Source of the DNA: a virus
Direction: 5' to 3' (one strand)
Virus record (IMG/VR): IMGVR_UViG_3300025668_000040
Location: 1-26,176 of that record
Length of the DNA: 26,176 nucleotides
A program made the position numbers and the translations under genes. The notes below the pieces were generated by a model. It made no database searches. It saw nothing but the letters and a program-made list of their open reading frames with translations, and was not told the origin of the DNA. The stretch's first letter is position 1, and each line of letters opens with the position of its first letter. Of this stretch, positions 1 through 7,598 are shown piece after piece.

Positions 1-474
1 CCCACGCTCTTTACGAGCTGTTTCTAATTCTTTTAATAAATCCATTACTCTGTTGCCTGCAACTTCGCCTTGACCGTCAATACTTTCTAGTTCTGGTGTA
101 GTTAGTTTTGCAACATATTCACCGTCTTGTGTTTCTTCTTGGTATTGCTCTTGTGGCTCCATTGGGTTTCTAACAACAATGTAAGATTGATCAATACCGC
201 AACACTGACCTAAGTACTCTTGTAGTACTTGTGATGTTGTAGGATAATTAAGTTCTGTTTCAAAATATGTTACTTCCATATTTTGTAATTGTGGAAAATC
301 TAACGGACGTTCTTGAATTGGTGTTTTCTTGCCTGCTGTTATATTTACAACATCATATTTTTCAAGTGCCATTTTCATTTGTTGCACACATTCATCTGGA
401 CAATTGCCAGCAATGCCTACTTTAAACTCGTATGTTTTTTTTGCTTCTGTAAGAATTTCATTAAATTTGCGCAT
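1..474 (-). CDS. Conserved hypothetical protein, C-terminus beyond the left edge
   Basis: The frame is open from an ATG at 474 to the first base of the window, giving the first 158 residues of a longer protein. The N-terminus (MRKFNEILTEAKKTYEFKVG) is basic to amphipathic. It is followed by an alpha/beta-looking segment with CPDEC near residue 30 and a TPIQERPLDFP stretch near residues 60-70. The later part is Glu/Gln-rich and probably helical. A similar short start is familiar from small proteins in the head-gene region of marine T4-like phages, but I cannot name a function. An AGGAAA ribosome site lies 6 bases before the ATG. A late-promoter box (GATAAATA, 496-503) overlaps the stop codon of the preceding gene. 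A head or core role is inferred only from its neighbours. Confidence 0.75.
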   Translation of the reverse strand, partial: MRKFNEILTEAKKTYEFKVGIAGNCPDECVQQMKMALEKYDVVNITAGKKTPIQERPLDFPQLQNMEVTYFETELNYPTTSQVLQEYLGQCCGIDQSYIVVRNPMEPQEQYQEETQDGEYVAKLTTPELESIDGQGEVAGNRVMDLLKELETARKERG

Positions 475-494
475 GTTATGTTTCCTATTATATG

Positions 495-998
495 TTATTT
501 ATCATTATCTAGTCCTTTTAGACGTTCTAATAGACTATTCCTGTCAGTAACAACATAACCTTCACCGTTAACGAAATCATCGCCTTTGGCTCCTTTGTCA
601 CTATCTAATTTTTCTTTCTTTAATTGTAACTCAACCATTTTTAGTTTTTTGTCTAACTTAGCAACTTTAGCATCAAGGTTTGTTTTTAACATATTACCAG
701 CAACTTCAAATACTCTGCCACTGTAACGTGCTTCTACGTTCATACCTAAGTCCATTAAGTCTTCGTATGCTTGCATTGCTTTGTCTGATACTTCACTAAG
801 TTCTTTATCAGCTAAATCACCTAAACCTTTTACTTGCGGCAATGCACTTGATATCTTATCAAATTCGGCAATGTCTCGCATTGTTTCTTGTTGTTGTTCA
901 AGATGATAAGACTGTTGTTCAGTCTCTTGCATTTCTGCATCTTTTATAATTTCTTTGCTCTCGGGCAAATTTAGTAAGTCTTCTAGTTTCTTGGTCAT
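495..998 (-). CDS. gp16-like terminase small subunit (putative)
   Basis: This 167-residue protein is close in length to T4 gp16 (164). It is mostly helical. A short N-terminal segment (KKLEDLLNLPES) and a Glu/Gln-rich helix are followed by RVFEVAGNMLKTNLDAKVAK (about residues 95-114) and a Lys/Glu coiled coil (about 110-133). An EVAG-x-x-LKT-type motif before a coiled coil is the pattern I associate with gp16-like DNA-recognition subunits of marine T4-like phages. Such proteins recruit the packaging motor to DNA; the large subunit gp17 is not in this window. The gene follows the gp4-like gene, and its late box lies across that gene's stop. A generic coiled-coil head protein is the main alternative. 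Confidence 0.55.
   Translation of the reverse strand: MTKKLEDLLNLPESKEIIKDAEMQETEQQSYHLEQQQETMRDIAEFDKISSALPQVKGLGDLADKELSEVSDKAMQAYEDLMDLGMNVEARYSGRVFEVAGNMLKTNLDAKVAKLDKKLKMVELQLKKEKLDSDKGAKGDDFVNGEGYVVTDRNSLLERLKGLDNDK
496..503 (-). promoter_or_regulatory. T4-type late promoter box GATAAATA
   Basis: On the minus strand the octamer GATAAATA matches the T4 late consensus TATAAATA at 7 of 8 positions. It is followed by an AT-rich leader and an AGGAAA ribosome site before the ATG at 474. The box shares bases with the TAA stop of the upstream small-terminase-like gene. Confidence 0.6.
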
Positions 999-1025
999 GT
1001 GTCCTATACCATTATATGCTAGTTT

Positions 1026-1033
1026 TATTTATC
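1026..1033 (-). promoter_or_regulatory. T4-type late promoter box GATAAATA
   Basis: The minus-strand octamer GATAAATA lies about 27 bases before the ATG at 998. The TAA stop codon of the gp4-like gene (1029-1031) lies inside the box, so promoter and stop codon are superimposed. The arrangement matches the box at 496-503. Confidence 0.6.
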
Positions 1034-1466
1034 TTCTTTTGCCTTGGTGAAACATATCTTGTTCATTTATAATTCTAAAGAAAATATTTTTTTGACTGCA
1101 CCACGCCCTTGCAGCTTGCCACTTAGCTTGATTAATTACGTAGTGTGCTTGATTGTGTTTACTACGTCCAACCTTTTCGCGTAGAGTTTGATTAGCTGGC
1201 TTAACTTCTATTAACTCGACTCGCTTTTTACCAACTTTGTCACCATATACTATAAAAAAGTCAGGCACGTATATTGTGTTTTTTCCTGTTAATGGATTTC
1301 TATACGGAATCTTTATTGCTTCACTTGCCCATTGTTCAACACTAGTATGCTCGTCACAAAAACGCATAAAAGCAAATTCCCAACTACTGCGGTATGTTGG
1401 GGTTTTATTTCCAACATACTTTTCAGGAAATTTTAAAGTATATTTCCCTTGGGCAAATTTGGCCAT
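1029..1466 (-). CDS. gp4: gp4-like head completion protein with TnsA-type nuclease fold
   Basis: This 145-residue protein is close to the 150 residues of T4 gp4. The N-terminus MAKFAQGKYTLKFPEKYVGN and the YRSSWEFAFMRFCDEH segment (25-40) are the conserved front of the marine T4-like head-completion family. A PD-(D/E)XK-like set is visible: Glu30, Asp69 in VPDF, and Glu87-Val-Lys89 in the ELIEVKP strand. These are arranged as in TnsA/holliday-type nuclease folds. A conserved NQAKWQAARAWC helix lies at 112-123. In T4 the protein acts after DNA packaging to finish the head before tail joining; whether it cuts DNA is uncertain. Its ATG overlaps the TAA of the upstream gene by one base (TAATG), which suggests coupled translation. 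Confidence 0.75.
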   Translation of the reverse strand: MAKFAQGKYTLKFPEKYVGNKTPTYRSSWEFAFMRFCDEHTSVEQWASEAIKIPYRNPLTGKNTIYVPDFFIVYGDKVGKKRVELIEVKPANQTLREKVGRSKHNQAHYVINQAKWQAARAWCSQKNIFFRIINEQDMFHQGKRR

Positions 1467-1837
1467 TAGGAACCTTCAAGTATATTTCTTGTTTCAATTG
1501 TTGCATTTTTTTGTTTTCTAAATCCAACAACGCTTGTTCTTTTTCGATTGTAATTAAGTATTTCAGCAACAATAGAACTTAATCGTGTACTATCAATTGT
1601 TTTTAGTGTATCTAATAATTCAAATACTTTGATGTTTTCATTTTTTGCTTGTCTTAATAAAAGGGTACTAACAGCTATTGCAGCTGTTTTGTCAAATCCT
1701 GCATCTTCAAAAAATGCAATTACCACACTTAGTTCGTTGTCTGATAAATTAATTTGTGTGTTATAATAAGTGTCAAAAAATAATTGCACTCCTTTATCAG
1801 ATCTTTTTGATATGTTTGGAATTGGTAAACTACTCAT
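1466..1837 (-). CDS. Conserved hypothetical protein of the marine T4-like tail/head block
   Basis: The 123-residue product is small and largely helical. Recognisable features are IPNISKRSDKGVQLFFDTYY at the N-terminus, a helix with VVIAFFEDAGFDKTAAIAVS (about 39-58), TLLLRQAKNENIKVFELLDTL (59-79), and LSSIVAEILNYNRKRTSVVG (91-110). I associate this pattern with an uncharacterised protein that travels with tail-tube genes in marine T4-like phages; no enzyme motif is present. It is joined by one-base TAATG overlaps to both neighbours, so all three are probably translated together from one late message. A structural or assembly-factor role is inferred from position only. Confidence 0.7.
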   Translation of the reverse strand: MSSLPIPNISKRSDKGVQLFFDTYYNTQINLSDNELSVVIAFFEDAGFDKTAAIAVSTLLLRQAKNENIKVFELLDTLKTIDSTRLSSIVAEILNYNRKRTSVVGFRKQKNATIETRNILEGS

Positions 1838-3069
1838 TATACAGCTTCCTCTAAAATTTGTTTCTTATAAGATTCTCTTTGTGTAATCGGCAATGCTGCC
1901 CAAGCAGCAGTTAATCCATTAATACCAGCCCCGCCATCACTTAAAAAGTCTGCTAAGAATAATAACTTAGCTAATGAGTCTAATGCTGCTGGATTCTTAG
2001 TTAAATCTTCTACACTTAAACTAGAGTTAGTATTACTATTAGATGTAATATTACTACTTGAAGATTTTGTTACACTTTGTTGTCCGCCTGCACCTCGTGT
2101 TTTTGGTATATTAATGTCAGCTAGTCCGCCAATGTTGTCAATATTTGTTACTTGCGATATTCTAGTATAAAGATCATTAACCGCATCTGGCAAGTATGTT
2201 AAAGGTCCGTTATCATAATCAATATTAGGATCGTTATTTGTGTATTGTTCAATATTTGTATTTGCAACTAAGTCAACTTCTTCTTGTGTAGCATTAGGCA
2301 CAGCTAATGGACTTGGCTGTGTATCATAATGTACTGTTCCGAATCCAACTGGATTACCGTCATCGCCTGCTTCTACAGTTCCTCTACTATAATGAACAGC
2401 TTCGTATTGAAGCGTAATAGTATTCTGCATGAAGGTTCCGTTGTCTGAACTTTCAACTTGATCATGTTCCCAATTTGTAATTATTGGATTTACTAATGTG
2501 TATGTTGTAAACTGTGATCGTGATAATTGAGATATTTGTATATTTCTAAAAAACGGAACAGATAAATTATTATCTAATCCATATCTAAATTGGTTACGTT
2601 CTCTACCTTTGTATGTAGCATCACCGTCACCAGCTTTGTTATATGCTCCTGCATCATTCCCGTACCAGGCATCAGCATAATAGTATCTATAATATGCTTC
2701 AAGTAATGCTGTTGTTACGCCATGATTATCGTCATGAAATGTAATAGTAATAGGCTGATATTGAATTGCTGTTTGCATATTTTTTATACGATTATATTTC
2801 TTACGTGTTTCAACAGTAGCTTGAAATTTAGGTAAGTCTGCTGCTTTAACAAGCATACCAATTTCAATACCATACTTTTCAATTAATGCTTGTATAGTAT
2901 TAGCTACGTTCGGATCAATTGCAAAAAACGTATGAAACAGATATTTGGTTTTTGGTGCAAACTTTAAATTGTTGCTGAGGAATAGTCGCGAAGCATGATT
3001 GTAATCAGCTAGATTACCTTTAGGTCCATTATAGGAATTTAGGTTGTTTGAATATGCATTAGTTGTCAT
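1837..3069 (-). CDS. Tail-tube-like virion structural protein
   Basis: The 410-residue protein has two parts. Residues 1 to about 250 look like a tube-fold domain. They contain KYLFHTFFAI near residue 45, IEIGMLVKAADLPKF (about 69-83), a YNRIKNMQ segment, ITITFHDDNHGVTTALLEAY (about 107-126), RSQFTTYTLVNPIITNWEHD, and a closing LQYEAVHYSRGTV strand. This order (LPxF, xITFHDD, LVNPxI, YExVxY) is what tail-tube subunits of T4-like phages show. The remainder is Asn/Ser-rich linker and a short helical tail. It may be a minor tube, tube-initiator or baseplate-cap component beside gp19; which one cannot be told. The gene follows a terminator and has its own late box whose predicted RNA start falls on the ATG. 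Confidence 0.65.
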   Translation of the reverse strand: MTTNAYSNNLNSYNGPKGNLADYNHASRLFLSNNLKFAPKTKYLFHTFFAIDPNVANTIQALIEKYGIEIGMLVKAADLPKFQATVETRKKYNRIKNMQTAIQYQPITITFHDDNHGVTTALLEAYYRYYYADAWYGNDAGAYNKAGDGDATYKGRERNQFRYGLDNNLSVPFFRNIQISQLSRSQFTTYTLVNPIITNWEHDQVESSDNGTFMQNTITLQYEAVHYSRGTVEAGDDGNPVGFGTVHYDTQPSPLAVPNATQEEVDLVANTNIEQYTNNDPNIDYDNGPLTYLPDAVNDLYTRISQVTNIDNIGGLADINIPKTRGAGGQQSVTKSSSSNITSNSNTNSSLSVEDLTKNPAALDSLAKLLFLADFLSDGGAGINGLTAAWAALPITQRESYKKQILEEAV

Positions 3070-3074
3070 ACTAA

Positions 3075-3082
3075 TATTTATC
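3075..3082 (-). promoter_or_regulatory. Late promoter box GATAAATA placed for a leaderless message
   Basis: On the minus strand GATAAATA is followed by TTAGT and then the ATG at 3069. If the start point is six bases after the box, as in T4 late promoters, the RNA would begin at the A of the ATG. No ribosome-binding site lies between box and start codon. Confidence 0.55.
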
Positions 3083-3108
3083 TATATCTTTTATGTGCGT
3101 AGATAATA

Positions 3109-3133
3109 AAAAAGGGGCATAAAGCCCCCTTTT
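3109..3133 (-). terminator. Rho-independent terminator after gp19
   Basis: Read on the minus strand, a GGGGGC stem half, a TTTAT loop and GCCCC are followed by six T, with A-tracts on the other side. It ends transcription of the sheath-tube unit just before the late box of the next gene. The A/T flanks make it usable in both directions. Confidence 0.8.
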
Positions 3134-3152
3134 ACTGTTATGTTTAAGTAAC

Positions 3153-3779
3153 TTACGAACCGCCGCCTGTTATTAACGAACCATTCTGTCTCGGTACACT
3201 TACACCAATACCGCCATCTGCATCTGTTTGGATTGCATTGTCGTACTGCATTTCTAGTGTTACTGTTACTGGCTCATTGTTTTGATATGCTAATGAGTTA
3301 TAGTTTGCGTTAGTAATAAAGCAACCGTATAATTCAAAAGTTTCAAGAACGTTTGGCGTATACACACCGTTACCACCGTCTAAGATCTCAATACGTGTTG
3401 TAAATTTATAATCTTGACCTGATACCGGACTTGACTGTTCCATAAAATCAAATTGCTTCTGTAACTGTTCGCCTACAAGCTTCTGTACAGCATTATTTAC
3501 ATCTTCACGTAAGTTCAGTGTAATTGGTTGCCATGTGTGCTTGCCTGCTAAGTATGCTTTTGAGTTGTATGCATGTATTTCCATTGGCTCAAATGCTACT
3601 GTTGGTCTAGTTACGTCAATAACTTGTTTTGTTAGTTCTGTTGTCGGAGTTGAAACACCAAAGTTTTCCAGCGACACTCTAAAGCGGTACTGGAGCTTTG
3701 GCATTAACAAGCCCTGGCTTGCAGCTGAGTCGCCACTTGCTAACGGAACTGTGATTTTCGATAATGATGAGATTGCCAT
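3153..3779 (-). CDS. gp19: Tail tube protein gp19
   Basis: The 208-residue product is a little longer than T4 gp19 (163). It shows the tube-subunit pattern: LMPKLQYRFRVSLENFG near residues 25-41, a VIDVTRPTVAFEPMEIHAYN strand-loop (52-72) that would form the inner-tube hairpin, YLAGKHTWQPITLNLREDVN (76-95), FELYGCFITNANYN and VTVTLEMQYDNAI (about 172-184). These segments form the stacked beta rings through which DNA passes. It lies directly downstream of the sheath gene, as in T4. A late box (3806-3813) and a GGAG ribosome site 8 bases before the ATG serve it, and a terminator follows. Confidence 0.9.
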   Translation of the reverse strand: MAISSLSKITVPLASGDSAASQGLLMPKLQYRFRVSLENFGVSTPTTELTKQVIDVTRPTVAFEPMEIHAYNSKAYLAGKHTWQPITLNLREDVNNAVQKLVGEQLQKQFDFMEQSSPVSGQDYKFTTRIEILDGGNGVYTPNVLETFELYGCFITNANYNSLAYQNNEPVTVTLEMQYDNAIQTDADGGIGVSVPRQNGSLITGGGS

Positions 3780-3805
3780 TTAATTTGCTCCTAATTGCTT
3801 AATAT

Positions 3806-3813
3806 TATTTATC
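3806..3813 (-). promoter_or_regulatory. Late promoter box GATAAATA for gp19
   Basis: The minus-strand octamer lies three bases after the gp18 stop codon and about 27 bases before the gp19 ATG. This leaves room for the GGAG site (3788-3791). It would allow tube protein to be made independently of the long sheath gene. Confidence 0.6.
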
Positions 3814-3816
3814 ATC

Positions 3817-6800
3817 TTATAAGCCTGATATTTCACCAGTGTTTTTCAATCTCAACGGAATGTATATAAATTCAATTGACTTAACTGGTTCAATTGCAAT
3901 ATCAACATATAATTCGTTGCGATCTACTCTTGCTGGAGTGTTGTTTGTTTCGTCACACACAACTAAGTAGTCGTATAAGGCTCTTTGTCCTACTAGCTCA
4001 AGAAGTAAACTTTCAACTTGCTGTTTCATTTCATCTCTAGTAATTTTATCATTTGGTTCAAAGATATACGGTTTAGCAAGTGTGTTTAGTTGTGAACGTA
4101 AGTACACTACTAGTCTTGCAACGTTAATTCTATCTAACGAGCTTGCACCTCTTGCACGAGTCTTCTGTCCAAAGTTAACAAGTCCTGCGCCAGTAATAAA
4201 CGTAATTGGGTTAACACCTTGTGCATACAATGTATCACGCTGTCCTTCGTTTAAGGACGTTGAAACAAATTCGCCTCCACTACTAATGTAGCCTGTTGAA
4301 CTTGCATTGCTTACTCCGCCACGTCTTGTACCTGCTGGTGCAAACCATGGATAGCTAACTTGATCACTTAGTGCAATAGTACGCATCATCATATGACTTG
4401 GCGGAACTACAACATTGTTTCCAAAGTTATCGCTTGTAAAGCCCCATGGATAAAATACACCTAAGTATTCATCGTTAGTAACAAGTCCGTCGTCGTTATC
4501 TTCAACAGCTGCACGAACGTTTGTTCCCCATTCGTTAAGTGAAGTTGCATCTGGTGTTAGTCTTGCTGGGCTATCACCAACAACAAATGCTGTTAAGCCT
4601 CTGTCGTTGTTTAGTGTAGTTAACTCACCGATTAGTTCTGGATACCCAGGACATGCAATTAAGTTAAATCTACGTGAATCTTCATTTCTAATATCATCAT
4701 TGCTATTAACTACTGCTTGTAGTTTTTGTACAACAACTTTACGCTGTGCTTTACGTCCAAAGCTACCTGATCCGTCTTCGTTGTTTGCTGATTCAGTTAC
4801 CCAGCGATCTGCTGCATAGCTTGTCATCACTTCGTCATTAAAGCGTTTGTTAAGAGCTGTTTTATCAACATATCCAATTTCGTAACGCTTAACATTAAAT
4901 CCACTTCTACGTGTATTAAACAATAATGTACCTTTTGGATATAATGCTGGATCTGGGCAATCTGGATCTACAAAGTTTTTAGTTAACAATGATTTAATTG
5001 TTGCTGCTGTATTTCCTTTTGCTCCACTTTCGCCGTAACGTGCATCAGCAAAAACTATACCGTTTTCAGTTGTTTGGTCACCGTTATCTACTAAGTCCCA
5101 GCGATCAAGCAATGGTCCTTTGTAGCGATATATTGTTGGATAGTTTTCAATGTCACTAGTATCGATCCAAAGATCACCTGCTACTAATGCACTTGTACCA
5201 TCTGACTGTTTAGTTGGTTTTGTAGCTGAAACAATTGGTCCGTTTGCGTCAGTACCACTAACTGCATTATAGACTGGACTTGTTGAATCTTTATAGCCTA
5301 CCCAAACACTACCGTTGTTAACCATAATGTCAACTTCGTCAATAGTTGAGTTGTACCATAATTGTCCTTGACTTGCTGTATTTGACGGAGTACTGTTGCT
5401 AGGAGTATAACTTAATACTTCCCAGTTACTTACTCTGTACTCAATTGGTGCAACGTTGTTGTCAACACCTGGTTCGTCTGCAACAAAGCGTGTTCCTGCA
5501 CCTGTAACAATATTGTAAGGTGAAATACCTAACTGTGTTAATGCTGGTGCAAAACTTGATACATCATCTTTAAGTTTCATTTCGCCGCCTGTACTGTGTG
5601 TTATAACTACACGATCATTATCAACACTTGCACTAACATTTGGAATATTAGCACTTGTAATAGCAGTTGCAAGATTAGTTGCTGTATCTGTACCTTGTGC
5701 AGCTGCATTCCATAATATAGAATGTGCTGAGAATGTATTTGCTCCTGGTGAAGTTGCACTAATTTCTAGTCTATACACTTGTCCATCTGTAAAGTTAGCT
5801 GGTGTTATTACATTTGTTATTACTGTAGTTGCGCCAACTGCTGCACGTTTAAATATTTTAAAAGTAGCAAGTGGGCTAGTGTCGCCTGCAACATTAGTTT
5901 GAACAAACAAGTTACCAATTGTTAAGTTTGCGCCGCCGCCTGTTAAATCTAAATCTACAATTGCATCTTGTGCAGTTGGATATAACGGAGCCGAAACTGA
6001 ATCCCAAATCTTAGTTGCATCGTTCCACTGTTTTACTCTCCAACGAGCACCTTGATTAGGTGTAGTTGTTTTAATCCAAACACTGCCACTTGGGCGACCA
6101 TTATAGTTTGTGCCTGATTTAAATGTATCTGGAATTTCAGTGTGCTTACTAATTTGCACTGCTGGAATTAAATATTGTGTTGCTGATAGTCCTAACCAAG
6201 TTAGTACTGATGCATTGTCGTTTGGTCCTAATGCAAACGTAATTCTATCAGTTGAAGAACCTGTGTTATACAATGCTAATTCGCCGCTAACTTCAGCTGC
6301 CGAAACACCTGGAATAGCAAAGCCATTAATTGCTGCTACTACTGTTGCTATTGAATCGCCTGTAGTTACTGTTACTGTTGTGCCATTTAATAAGAACACT
6401 TCTGAACCGCTTTCGGAAGAATCTTCACCGTATGTAGTACTTGCCTTTGCACTAGTTACAGTTGGAACAGAACCAATCCACTGCGATGAACCTACTTTAA
6501 GCCAGCCACTAGTACTTCTATACCAAATTGTATTAAGTGTAGTTACTGAAACAATAGCGTAATCGCCAATTGCACCAATTGAACCTAACGGCGTATAATC
6601 TGCGTTATCAAAGTCAACTACCTGTGCTTGCTGTGTAATAGCAAGTGGCACTTTGTTAGTAAATGTTTGTCCACCTGTTACTGACTCACTAGCGTTATTC
6701 CACTGTTGAATTCCGTATACAGATGCTGCTGTATCTAACCAATATGTGCCTGCGTCTGGAGCACTTACTGGTACTGTTGACGTCGGAGAAAGTTCGCCTA

Positions 6801-7146
6801 AATCTACATTTGCTCTTACAACCCAAGCTCTGTTGCTTACGCCTAAATATGAATATGCAGCCTGTAAGCCGTATTCGTTAAGTTCACTTCCGTGAACTGG
6901 ATTATTACTTGCATCTGTTTGGAAAACAGGATCTCCAAATGTTTCAGCTAAGTCACGTTGTGATGTTAGCAAGTACGGCTTACCAGCATTTACTGCTAGT
7001 GTTCCGATTGCTGTGCCCGATGCTGAAGCATTTAGTTTATTTGCTTGCGATGCAACAAAAATTACTGGTACTGTACCTGGTTCAGCGGGTGTGTAGAAAC
7101 TTTCATCTATTACGCTTACCTGTACACCTGGTGATGTCAATGCCAT
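3817..7146 (-). CDS. gp18: Contractile tail sheath protein gp18, with a very large insertion
   Basis: The 1109-residue protein has sheath signatures at both ends. The N-terminus reads SPGVQVSVIDESFYTP, then PVIFVASQANK and a YLLTSQRDLAETFGDPVF segment, ending near residue 120. The C-terminal part (about 699-1109) contains FNLIACPGYPEL, a PPSHMMMRTIALSD segment, SLDRINVARLVVYLRSQLN and VDIAIEPVKSIEFIYIPLRL, the core that contracts. Between them lie about 575 extra residues, rich in Thr, Ser and Asn and containing several short modules of the type G-x-LWxx...W. T4 gp18 has 659 residues, so this is a giant variant with extra outer domains. An AGGAG site 8 bases before the ATG and a GGTAAATA box precede it. 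Confidence 0.92.
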   Translation of the reverse strand: MALTSPGVQVSVIDESFYTPAEPGTVPVIFVASQANKLNASASGTAIGTLAVNAGKPYLLTSQRDLAETFGDPVFQTDASNNPVHGSELNEYGLQAAYSYLGVSNRAWVVRANVDLGELSPTSTVPVSAPDAGTYWLDTAASVYGIQQWNNASESVTGGQTFTNKVPLAITQQAQVVDFDNADYTPLGSIGAIGDYAIVSVTTLNTIWYRSTSGWLKVGSSQWIGSVPTVTSAKASTTYGEDSSESGSEVFLLNGTTVTVTTGDSIATVVAAINGFAIPGVSAAEVSGELALYNTGSSTDRITFALGPNDNASVLTWLGLSATQYLIPAVQISKHTEIPDTFKSGTNYNGRPSGSVWIKTTTPNQGARWRVKQWNDATKIWDSVSAPLYPTAQDAIVDLDLTGGGANLTIGNLFVQTNVAGDTSPLATFKIFKRAAVGATTVITNVITPANFTDGQVYRLEISATSPGANTFSAHSILWNAAAQGTDTATNLATAITSANIPNVSASVDNDRVVITHSTGGEMKLKDDVSSFAPALTQLGISPYNIVTGAGTRFVADEPGVDNNVAPIEYRVSNWEVLSYTPSNSTPSNTASQGQLWYNSTIDEVDIMVNNGSVWVGYKDSTSPVYNAVSGTDANGPIVSATKPTKQSDGTSALVAGDLWIDTSDIENYPTIYRYKGPLLDRWDLVDNGDQTTENGIVFADARYGESGAKGNTAATIKSLLTKNFVDPDCPDPALYPKGTLLFNTRRSGFNVKRYEIGYVDKTALNKRFNDEVMTSYAADRWVTESANNEDGSGSFGRKAQRKVVVQKLQAVVNSNDDIRNEDSRRFNLIACPGYPELIGELTTLNNDRGLTAFVVGDSPARLTPDATSLNEWGTNVRAAVEDNDDGLVTNDEYLGVFYPWGFTSDNFGNNVVVPPSHMMMRTIALSDQVSYPWFAPAGTRRGGVSNASSTGYISSGGEFVSTSLNEGQRDTLYAQGVNPITFITGAGLVNFGQKTRARGASSLDRINVARLVVYLRSQLNTLAKPYIFEPNDKITRDEMKQQVESLLLELVGQRALYDYLVVCDETNNTPARVDRNELYVDIAIEPVKSIEFIYIPLRLKNTGEISGL

Positions 7147-7187
7147 TTTTTATTCTCCTATTGGAACTGTGTTCTGTTTATTAATTG

Positions 7188-7195
7188 TATTTACC
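7188..7195 (-). promoter_or_regulatory. Variant late promoter box GGTAAATA for gp18
   Basis: Minus-strand GGTAAATA differs from the common GATAAATA of this window by one base. It sits about 40 bases before the gp18 ATG, with an AGGAG ribosome site (7154-7160 region) in between. The fit is weaker than for the other boxes. Confidence 0.4.
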
Positions 7196-7250
7196 ATTTT
7201 AAATAAAAAAGCCTGTGCAAACACCATATAAAAAGGTACCAAAAAGGTGA

Positions 7251-7258
7251 GCTAAATA
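7251..7258 (+). promoter_or_regulatory. Late-type box GCTAAATA before the HNH gene
   Basis: GCTAAATA is followed by only four bases before the ATG at 7263. T4-like late initiation would start the RNA at or one base inside the start codon. A GGTGAG element lies upstream of the box and could act as a ribosome site only on a longer transcript. Confidence 0.4.
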
Positions 7259-7262
7259 CAGT

Positions 7263-7598
7263 ATGAGACCATTATGCAAATGCGGAGAGCGTCCTGCCGC
7301 AATAAATTACAAAAAAGGTAAGAAAACATACTATCGTAAGTTATGTGAAACTTGTTTGCGTAACGGTTTAGGACACGGTATACCTAAATGGAAACAACGT
7401 GGATACGAGAAAAAAGATGCTTGTGAGAAATGTAATTTTAAATCTAAACACCCTGAGCAGTTTAATGTATATCATATTGATGGGGATTTAGAAAATTGTC
7501 GCCCTGCTAACTTAAAAACTATATGTGCTAACTGCCAACGGGTTATTCAAAAAGATGGAGTTGTTTGGAAGCAGGGAGATCTTGTTCCTGATTTTTAA
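7263..7598 (+). CDS. Small HNH-type zinc-binding protein, probably degenerate
   Basis: The 111-residue basic protein carries zinc-type Cys pairs: C5/C7 with C28/C31, and C54/C57 with C88/C91. Between the latter pair is an HNH-like segment, NVYHIDGDLENCRPANLK (68-85), ending in ICANCQ. In the usual HNH consensus (DHIDGxxxNN...NLxxLCxxCH) the residue before the first His is Asp and the last position is His. Here they are Tyr70 and Gln92, while His71, Asp73 and Asn83 remain. Free-standing HNH genes are common insertions among T4-like structural genes. It stands alone on the plus strand between minus-strand genes, and its last 56 bases overlap the 3' end of the dNMP kinase gene. Cleavage activity is doubtful; DNA binding is plausible. 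Confidence 0.7.
   Translation: MRPLCKCGERPAAINYKKGKKTYYRKLCETCLRNGLGHGIPKWKQRGYEKKDACEKCNFKSKHPEQFNVYHIDGDLENCRPANLKTICANCQRVIQKDGVVWKQGDLVPDF

Noticed and set aside
313-558. Plus-strand open frames of about 75-80 residues
   Set aside because: They are antisense to the left-edge partial gene and the gp16-like gene, have no ribosome site, and translate into low-complexity Cys/Phe/Leu-rich sequence typical of shadow frames.
6110-6562. 150-residue plus-strand frame inside gp18
   Set aside because: It is fully antisense to the gp18 insertion. Its Val/Ser/Pro composition mirrors the Thr/Ser/Asn-rich coding strand, and no start signal precedes it.
7200-7250. Possible terminator near the T-run after GGC (minus strand) between the HNH gene and gp18
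   Set aside because: A GGCTTTTTT run is present, but no stable stem precedes it.
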